Below, piece by piece: positions 7,467 to 11,546 of a stretch of DNA of 11,546 nt. The notes under the pieces were generated by a model. The model ran no database searches. It was not told where the DNA came from and saw only the letters and a program-made list of their open reading frames with translations. How positions within the stretch are numbered: the first letter of the stretch is position 1; each line of letters starts with the position of its first letter. The DNA comes from Acholeplasmataceae bacterium (lineage in GTDB: Bacteria > Bacillota_I > Bacilli_A > Acholeplasmatales > Acholeplasmataceae): positions 1 to 11,546 of the forward strand of contig JALNWO010000043.1 in assembly GCA_023230825.1 (NCBI GenBank), read 5' to 3'. The position numbers and the translations under genes were made by a program.

Positions 7467-7524
7467 TGTACGACTCATAAATGTTCCACCTCTTCGAGGC
7501 ACTAGGGACATCTCACATCGTACA
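7467..7524 (-). promoter_or_regulatory. Structured leader RNA of rpsB (candidate autoregulatory element)
   Basis: In the ~108-base leader the minus strand folds into three nested stems: TGTACGA (7524-7518) with TCGTACA (7473-7467), perfect over 7 pairs; ATGT plus CC (7511-7506) with GG, a bulged A, and ACAT (7487-7481); and GCCTC (7500-7496) with GAGGT (7492-7488) closing a GAA loop. It lies between the predicted transcription start and the ribosome site and is not followed by a T-run, so it is not a terminator. S2 represses its own mRNA through a leader in Escherichia coli; a similar role here is inference. I do not recognise a named family. Confidence 0.55.
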
Positions 7525-7547
7525 TGTGTATTTTATTAGCCTTTATA

Positions 7548-7576
7548 AATATATCACAATTAAACGGTTTTATCAA
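7548..7576 (-). promoter_or_regulatory. Promoter of the rpsB-tsf-pyrH-frr operon
   Basis: On the minus strand -35 TTGATA (7576 to 7571) and -10 TATATT (7553 to 7548) are spaced by exactly 17 bases, and TGA directly before the -10 forms an extended -10. It begins ten bases after the dut stop codon. The predicted start near 7541 gives a leader of about 108 bases. Confidence 0.75.
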
Positions 7577-7585
7577 GGTTTTGCT

Positions 7586-8041
7586 TTATTTTTTCGACTT
7601 TTTATCGCTACTTCCAAAACCGCCTTCTCTTCTGGTTTCGTTCGTGGTGTCATTTTCTGTTTTTAAATAGGTTGTGAAAATTCCTTGTGCTACTCTTTCA
7701 CCTTTTTCAATTGTTACTGCTTCATCAGAAAAATTAAAGAGTGGAACTAAAATATGTCCTTCATTTTTTTCGTTATTATAGTAATCGGCATCGATAACAC
7801 CAACACCATTGCTCATCATTAAACCTTTCTTAATCGCTAAAGAAGATCTGGCAAAGGTAAGTAAGACTTCTGTCTCTAGAAGAGATACTTTCAAACCTGT
7901 CGGTATGAGTTGAATTTGTTTTGGTAAAATAACAATCGTTTCAGCACTGGCTAAATCATAACCGGCACTATGGGCAGTTGCCCGTTTTGGTAGTTCTACA
8001 TTTTGGTTTTGGTAAGCAGTGATAATTTCAAAGCGTCTCAT
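7586..8041 (-). CDS. dut: dUTP diphosphatase (trimeric dUTPase family)
   Basis: dUTPase hydrolyses dUTP to dUMP and pyrophosphate, keeping uracil out of DNA and supplying thymidylate synthase. The 151-residue protein has the ordered motifs of the homotrimeric family: AGYDLAS near 26-32, ARSSLAIKKG near 64-73, GVGVIDADYYNN near 79-90 with the catalytic Asp, GERVAQ near 118-123, and the C-terminal flap RREGGFGSS at 136-144. The tail after it is Lys/Ser-rich. It resembles the variant found in lactic-acid bacteria and phages more than the classical bacterial Dut. ATG start with AAGGAG seven bases upstream; it overlaps the Nudix gene by 14 bases, so the two are co-transcribed. No terminator is evident before the rpsB promoter. 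Confidence 0.94.
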   Translation of the reverse strand: MRRFEIITAYQNQNVELPKRATAHSAGYDLASAETIVILPKQIQLIPTGLKVSLLETEVLLTFARSSLAIKKGLMMSNGVGVIDADYYNNEKNEGHILVPLFNFSDEAVTIEKGERVAQGIFTTYLKTENDTTNETRREGGFGSSDKKSKK

Positions 8042-8561
8042 GATTTTTCTCCTTTAGTCGTGATAAAATAATATTTTCTCGAATTAAAACGGTTCTAAGT
8101 CCGTAAGCTTGATGGTTTACATCTTGAAGGACAGCTTCATTTTGGTGAAGACAAACATCAATGTCTTGCCATCTGGGCTCTAAGTTATCAACTTGTTCAC
8201 GAAGATTTGGTTTTGGTTTCATCTTCCCTTCAATTTCTACAAGATAATAATAAGAAGTTTGTTCGTAAGAGCTCTTTGGATTAAAAAGGCCGTGTTTAAT
8301 TTCAATGAGTTTACCAAAGGGAGCGATAATTTTTACTTTCATCGCCCCAAGTTCTTCATTGAGCTCTCGAACAAGTGCTGTTTCTTGCTTTTCATCTGGT
8401 TTTAATCCCCCACCAGGAAAGGTATAGTCTTGAAATCGATGTGAGTATAACATTAAAACTTGATGATGATTATTAACAATAATCGCCCGCACTGTCTCTC
8501 GTTTCTTTAAAGGTGGATGGTCAATCCCTTGTTCAACAATTACCGGGCCTAAAAGCTTCAT
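8028..8561 (-). CDS. Nudix hydrolase of unknown substrate
   Basis: The 177-residue protein has a complete Nudix box at residues 51-73 (G-x5-E-x7-RELNEELGA), the metal-binding loop that cleaves a nucleoside diphosphate linked to another moiety. The region before it (RAIIVNNHHQVLMLYS, then YTFPGG) is the usual beta-sheet lead-in. The N-terminal ~20 residues and C-terminal ~90 residues match nothing I recognise, so the substrate (oxidised nucleotide, ADP-ribose, CoA or other) cannot be named. ATG overlaps the xerC stop as ATGA, and its own TGA lies within dut. Being coupled to dut suggests, without proving, a role in nucleotide-pool cleaning. Confidence 0.88.
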   Translation of the reverse strand: MKLLGPVIVEQGIDHPPLKKRETVRAIIVNNHHQVLMLYSHRFQDYTFPGGGLKPDEKQETALVRELNEELGAMKVKIIAPFGKLIEIKHGLFNPKSSYEQTSYYYLVEIEGKMKPKPNLREQVDNLEPRWQDIDVCLHQNEAVLQDVNHQAYGLRTVLIRENIILSRLKEKNHETL

Positions 8562-9466
8562 TTTTTAACCATCCTTGGGTGGGTATGTTCGTATGTTTCG
8601 CGGATCTTTTCTTTTGAAACATGGGTATAAATTTGGGTTGACTTTAAGTGTTCATGTCCTAATAATTCTTGAATGACTCTTAAATCAGCACCATGATTTA
8701 AAAGCGTAGTCGCGAAAGCATGTCTTAACATATGTGGATGAATCTTATATGTTTCTCCCGCATTTTCAATCATTTTTTTCAAAATGATTTGAAGACCGCG
8801 AACAGATAGGTTCCCACCACGGTAATTAATAAAGACATACAGCTGTTGAGTATCATTTCCTTTAGCGAGCAAAAGCGGGCGGATATACGTTAAATAATGT
8901 TTTAAGTCCTCAACGAGACGGCGGTGAAGAGGAACATAGCGGTCTTTTGATCCTTTTCCATGAATTAAAATTTGCGTTTGTTCAAGCCGTAAATCTTTGA
9001 GTGTCATATTGACTAACTCGGATGCTCGTAATCCCGCACTATATAATAAATCAAGCATAACATAGTTACGAAACTCAAGTGGTTTTTGCCGATCGAGAGA
9101 TTTAAACAACATTTCAATTTCTTCATCTTGAATGATTTGGGGAAGTTTTTTCGGTATTTTTGGTGTTTCCACATTTAAAAAGATGTTGTTATCGATGAGG
9201 CGTTCTTTTTCTAAATAACTATAAAACATTCTTAAAGAAGAGATTTTTCGAGCCACTGTTTTTGGCTTTAAGCCTAAGTCGGATAAATGCTGCACAAAAT
9301 GACGCGCCAAACGGTCTCGCGTTGCTTCAACAAGTGATGCCGCGAACTCTTCTTTTAGTAAAAACTGTTCGAAATCAAGAATGTCGCGACGATAACTTGT
9401 TATCGTATGGATCGAGTAGCCTCTTTGATGTTCGAGAAATTCTAAAAAGGGCGTGATGTAATCCAA
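8558..9466 (-). CDS. xerC: Tyrosine recombinase XerC (chromosome dimer resolution)
   Basis: Xer recombinases act with a partner at dif to resolve chromosome dimers before division. The 302-residue protein has the N-terminal core-binding domain (about 1-95, with SIHTITSYRRDILDF) and the catalytic domain with all active-site residues: R147 in GLRASEL, K171 in HGKGSKD, H245 and R248 in HMLRHAFATTLL, H271 in LLGHEHL and nucleophile Y280 in QIYTHVS. The start is TTG at 9466, chosen because GGAGG lies seven bases upstream and the frame has no suitable early ATG. It overlaps trmFO by 25 bases. Being next to trmFO matches Bacillus codV, so XerC rather than XerD is favoured by context; the two paralogues are hard to separate by sequence alone. 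Nothing suggests an integrase or mobile element. Confidence 0.93.
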   Translation of the reverse strand: MDYITPFLEFLEHQRGYSIHTITSYRRDILDFEQFLLKEEFAASLVEATRDRLARHFVQHLSDLGLKPKTVARKISSLRMFYSYLEKERLIDNNIFLNVETPKIPKKLPQIIQDEEIEMLFKSLDRQKPLEFRNYVMLDLLYSAGLRASELVNMTLKDLRLEQTQILIHGKGSKDRYVPLHRRLVEDLKHYLTYIRPLLLAKGNDTQQLYVFINYRGGNLSVRGLQIILKKMIENAGETYKIHPHMLRHAFATTLLNHGADLRVIQELLGHEHLKSTQIYTHVSKEKIRETYEHTHPRMVKK

Positions 9467-10752
9467 GCATTTTCCTCCAAATATTTTTTAAGGTGATCAA
9501 GCGCTCGCTCGGCATAAGCATTACGGCGCGCATATTTACGATGTTTATCTTCAAGTGGTGGTAATAAACCAAAATTAGCATTCATTGGAACAAAATTGTG
9601 ATTCGGTGTTGAAACATAAGCAGCCATCGCCCCCATCATTGTTTCTCGTGGGAGTGGACTTTGTTTATCATGATGAATGAGATTTGCGATTTGTAAAGCT
9701 GCATTGATCCCTGAAGCTGCTGATTCAACATATCCTTCAACACCAGAGATTTGTCCAGCAAAAAACAACTTAGGGTAAGACTTTGTTTGAAAACTATCAT
9801 TTAAAATTTCTGGGCTTTTAATGTATGTGTTTCGGTGCATAACACCATAACGTAAAATGTGTGCTTCACTTAAACCAGGAATCATTTGAATGAGTCTTTT
9901 TTGTGCGGGCCATGTTAAATGTGTTTGAAAGCCAACAATGTTATACATGGTTTTGCTAAAGTCATCTTGTCTAAGCTGAACAACAGCATATGGTTTCTCA
10001 TATCCTTCTCGCTCGAGGCCAACAGGTTTTAAGGGGCCGAAACGTAAAGTATCAACGCCTCGATCAGCCATCACTTCAATGGGCATGCAACCTTCAAAGA
10101 TGTTTTGTTCAAAATCTTTAACTTCTGCTAAATCGCTTTGTTTAAGCGTTTCGTAAAAATTAAGGTATTCTTCTTTTGTTAACGGACAGTTTAAGTAAGC
10201 AGCTTCACCTTTATCATAGCGTGACTTTAAGTAACAAATGTTTTGATCAATTGAATCTGCGGCAATAATTGGCGCAACCGCATCAAAAAAGTGGAGATGA
10301 TCTTGTGAAAAAAGTGATTGGATTTTGGTGAATAAAGAATCACTTGCGAGCGGTCCAGCTGCGATCATGGTATAGGTATCAAAATCTATATCAGTCACTT
10401 CCTCATGAATAACTTCAATGAGAGGATGATTGTAAATTTTATCTGTCACCGTTAAAGAAAACTGTTCTCTATCCACAGCTAAACTTGAGCCTGCAGGCAC
10501 TGGATTTAAATCCGCTGCATGCATAATTAAAGAGTTTAATTGACGCATTTCTTCTTTTAGTAAACCAACAGCATTTTTAATATCATTAGAACGAAACGAG
10601 TTCGAACAAACGAGTTCCGCAAAATGACTCGTTTGATGTACAGGCGTCATTTTTTTCGGCCGCATTTCGTATAATTTAACGGGTATTCCTTGGTTTGCTA
10701 GAAAATAAGCGGCTTCTGAACCCGCTAATCCAGCTCCAATAATTTTAACCAT
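9442..10752 (-). CDS. trmFO: Methylenetetrahydrofolate-tRNA-(uracil-5-)-methyltransferase TrmFO
   Basis: TrmFO is a flavoenzyme that makes 5-methyluridine at position 54 of tRNA using 5,10-methylene-THF as carbon donor and FAD/NAD(P)H as reductant. The FAD-binding GAGLAGSEAA is at residues 6-15, YEMRP at 28-32 and FAELVCSNSFRSN at 44-56. The two cysteines important in Bacillus TrmFO are present as C49 and C222 (EGCMPIE). The start is ATG 10752, giving 436 residues (Bacillus 435), with GGTGAT, complementary to the 16S tail, three bases upstream; a GTG-started extension to 10776 falls inside the -10 box and is rejected. It overlaps xerC and lies downstream of folT, whose folate import supports its cofactor need. 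Confidence 0.97.
   Translation of the reverse strand: MVKIIGAGLAGSEAAYFLANQGIPVKLYEMRPKKMTPVHQTSHFAELVCSNSFRSNDIKNAVGLLKEEMRQLNSLIMHAADLNPVPAGSSLAVDREQFSLTVTDKIYNHPLIEVIHEEVTDIDFDTYTMIAAGPLASDSLFTKIQSLFSQDHLHFFDAVAPIIAADSIDQNICYLKSRYDKGEAAYLNCPLTKEEYLNFYETLKQSDLAEVKDFEQNIFEGCMPIEVMADRGVDTLRFGPLKPVGLEREGYEKPYAVVQLRQDDFSKTMYNIVGFQTHLTWPAQKRLIQMIPGLSEAHILRYGVMHRNTYIKSPEILNDSFQTKSYPKLFFAGQISGVEGYVESAASGINAALQIANLIHHDKQSPLPRETMMGAMAAYVSTPNHNFVPMNANFGLLPPLEDKHRKYARRNAYAERALDHLKKYLEENAWITSRPF
9474..9478 (-). promoter_or_regulatory. Ribosome-binding site of xerC, deciding a TTG start
   Basis: GGAGG is seven bases before TTG 9466. The ATG at 9472-9470 lies only two to three bases downstream of this site and is out of frame, so it cannot start xerC. 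Confidence 0.75.
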
Positions 10753-10755
10753 ATC

Positions 10756-10761
10756 ATCACC
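10756..10761 (-). promoter_or_regulatory. Ribosome-binding site of trmFO
   Basis: GGTGAT three bases before ATG 10752 is complementary to the 3' part of the anti-Shine-Dalgarno sequence (AUCACC), an uncommon but good pairing at normal geometry. It supports the ATG start over the upstream GTG. Confidence 0.6.
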
Positions 10762-10767
10762 AGTTCT

Positions 10768-10773
10768 ATTATA
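10768..10773 (-). promoter_or_regulatory. Candidate -10 box for the trmFO operon
   Basis: A perfect TATAAT lies on the minus strand 15 bases before the trmFO start and just after the folT terminator. No recognisable -35 hexamer is seen at 16-18 bases upstream, where the sequence is T-rich. If used, the leader would be only about 10 bases, leaving a ribosome site (GGTGAT) almost at the transcript end. Confidence 0.45.
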
Positions 10774-10788
10774 CACGATTTTTTTACT

Positions 10789-10817
10789 AAAAAAAATAAG
10801 CCGCGTTACGGCTTATT
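10789..10817 (-). terminator. Rho-independent terminator at the end of folT
   Basis: On the minus strand AATAAGCCG and CGGCTTATT form a 9-base-pair stem around a TAACG loop, followed by six T. The folT stop codon TAA (10808-10806) is inside the loop and the 5' arm encodes the last residues of FolT. Confidence 0.87.
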
Positions 10818-11366
10818 GGCAATTTGTTCAAGTTGATAATCTTCAGCAGGCTTTAATGTAATCTCGCCCGCTAATGTCTTTAATTTAACGACCAACTGGT
10901 GAATCGAATGACCCATAATGACGACGTTAACGGGAATTAAGACAATTCGGTAAGGGAGTGTTGCTAGGGCAGTTTCAACGGGAAGGAAAAGCAACAAACC
11001 AATCGTATTTGCAAGAGTTGCTAAAACGTGGGTAATAGCAACTAAAACAAAAAGTTTGACTCGGTTATATTTCTTATACAAGAAAAGTCCTGGAACAAAA
11101 CCCCAAACCATCGATGATAAAGAGAAAAGTAAAGAAAAATCACCAGATGGGGCAATTACAAATCCGACCCAGTCAGACACAAGTCCCATAATAATCCCGT
11201 AAATTGGCCCTAAAATAATAGATCCATAGACCAAGGGGATTGCATAAAAGGGGACACCAAAGTTTCGCATGCCCAATATCTGTTTGAAAAAGATATTAAT
11301 GACAATCGAAATCGCGACAAATGAGGATGCTAACACTAACTTTCTTAATTCATTTCTTTGTTTCAT
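10806..11366 (-). CDS. folT: Folate ECF transporter S component FolT
   Basis: FolT is the membrane subunit that binds folate in an energy-coupling-factor transporter and uses the shared EcfA-EcfA'-EcfT module, not encoded here. The protein is 186 residues, typical for S components, and nearly all hydrophobic: segments at about 9-28, 40-70 (with two short helices), 78-97, 103-127 and 136-160. The N-terminal half has IPLVYGSIILGPIYGIIMGLVSDWVG, a typical S-component pattern with conserved Gly and Pro residues. The start is ATG 11366 because GGAGG lies nine bases upstream; an open frame to 11453 passes through the riboswitch and is rejected. The upstream THF riboswitch supports the folate assignment strongly. 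The stop codon sits in the terminator loop. Confidence 0.9.
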   Translation of the reverse strand: MKQRNELRKLVLASSFVAISIVINIFFKQILGMRNFGVPFYAIPLVYGSIILGPIYGIIMGLVSDWVGFVIAPSGDFSLLFSLSSMVWGFVPGLFLYKKYNRVKLFVLVAITHVLATLANTIGLLLFLPVETALATLPYRIVLIPVNVVIMGHSIHQLVVKLKTLAGEITLKPAEDYQLEQIANKP

Positions 11367-11373
11367 AAAAAAA

Positions 11374-11395
11374 GACCTCCATTCATTTCGAGATC
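11374..11395 (-). promoter_or_regulatory. folT expression-platform hairpin hiding the ribosome site
   Basis: On the minus strand GATCTC (11395-11390) pairs with GAGGTC (11379-11374) with one G-U pair and a ten-base loop. The 3' arm contains most of the GGAGG ribosome site of folT. A run of seven T (11373-11367) follows at once, so the same hairpin could also act as a weak terminator directly before the ATG. Whether it controls translation, transcription or both is not decidable from the sequence. Confidence 0.55.
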
Positions 11396-11407
11396 CACTA
11401 TAATTAC

Positions 11408-11501
11408 TTACAGCGGACGCATTAGAAAACCGCCACGTATGTGTTCGTTCCAACCCGACATCCCATGGTTAGACACTTTACGCTTCCTAATTACTCTGCA
11501 A
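11408..11501 (-). promoter_or_regulatory. Tetrahydrofolate (THF) riboswitch aptamer
   Basis: On the minus strand the conserved blocks of the folT-type THF riboswitch occur in order: GCAGAGTA at the 5' end, AGGAAGCGTAAAGTG, GGGATGTCGG, ACGAA, GGCGGT and GCGTCCGCTG. The closing stem P1 is TTGCAG (11501-11496) with CTGTAA (11413-11408), with one G-U pair. The element starts essentially at the predicted transcription start and ends about 40 bases before the folT ATG. In known cases reduced folate binding turns off folate-uptake genes. Identification is by remembered consensus and gene context, not by a covariance search. Confidence 0.9.
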
Positions 11502-11505
11502 CTCT

Positions 11506-11533
11506 ATTATACAACTTTAAGTTAAAAGCTCAA
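11506..11533 (-). promoter_or_regulatory. Promoter of folT
   Basis: On the minus strand -35 TTGAGC (11533 to 11528) and a perfect -10 TATAAT (11511 to 11506) are 16 bases apart. The predicted start near 11500 coincides with the 5' strand of riboswitch stem P1, leaving no spare leader ahead of the aptamer. What lies upstream of the window is unknown. Confidence 0.65.
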
Positions 11534-11546
11534 CTCTTATAATTTA

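Noticed and set aside
7434..7511. N-terminal extension of rpsB by 26 codons
   Set aside because: It runs through the structured leader, adds residues not found in S2, and the good ribosome site lies after it.
8558..9466. Integrase of a mobile element
   Set aside because: Length, motifs and placement next to trmFO match housekeeping Xer; no attachment repeats, tRNA gene or phage genes are seen.
9375..9581. Minus-strand frame starting at ATG within the xerC/trmFO overlap
   Set aside because: Product resembles nothing and it overlaps two clear genes; the ATG at 9472 is too close to GGAGG to be used.
10753..10776. GTG start adding eight residues to TrmFO
   Set aside because: The GTG overlaps a TATAAT box and has no ribosome site; ATG 10752 has one and fits family length.
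11367..11453. N-terminal extension of folT by 29 codons
   Set aside because: It translates the riboswitch itself; GGAGG before ATG 11366 marks the true start.

Overview
The window is a compact, low-GC block of housekeeping genes. Every supported gene reads on the minus strand, so transcription runs from position 11546 towards position 1. Gene content and motifs point to a Bacillota-type (Firmicutes or Mollicutes-related) bacterium: an rpsB-tsf-pyrH-frr-cdsA-dxr-rseP order, GGAGG ribosome-binding sites, sigma-A-like promoters, T-tailed hairpin terminators and a TrmFO-type (folate-dependent) tRNA methylase next to a Xer recombinase, as in Bacillus. Three genes end in TGA inside or next to overlaps with the following gene (cdsA, xerC, the Nudix gene), and Trp is coded by TGG. 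The organism therefore uses the standard bacterial code, not the UGA=Trp code of mycoplasmas. I cannot name the genus from sequence alone.

Layout in transcription order. (1) 11546-10789: a promoter, a tetrahydrofolate (THF) riboswitch, and folT, the substrate-binding subunit of a folate ECF transporter, closed by a terminator whose loop contains the folT stop codon. (2) 10776-7586: a tightly packed run of trmFO (starting just after its own -10 box), xerC (TTG start, 25-base overlap with trmFO), a Nudix hydrolase (ATGA overlap) and dut (14-base overlap). (3) 7576-4147: a strong promoter, a structured leader RNA, then rpsB, an intercistronic hairpin, tsf, pyrH and frr, ending in a terminator. 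(4) 4143-354: cdsA, dxr (ATGA overlap) and rseP, closed by a strong GC-rich terminator. (5) 353-1: an rRNA promoter region with two candidate promoters and a boxA-like leader, followed by the first ~58 bases of a 16S rRNA gene cut by the window edge.

The genes form functional themes. FolT imports folate, the riboswitch senses reduced folate, and TrmFO uses methylene-THF to make 5-methyluridine 54 in tRNA. Dut makes dUMP, the substrate of folate-dependent thymidylate synthase. RpsB, Tsf, PyrH and Frr serve translation and UMP phosphorylation. CdsA makes CDP-diacylglycerol for phospholipids, Dxr commits carbon to the MEP isoprenoid pathway, and RseP is an intramembrane protease.

No new multi-gene system is apparent. 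The points most worth a second look are: a nested stem structure in the rpsB leader; a ~107-residue C-terminal extension of ribosomal protein S2 ending in a SAP/Rho-N-like motif; the absence of uppS from its usual place between frr and cdsA; an RseP with what look like two PDZ domains; and the riboswitch expression platform of folT.
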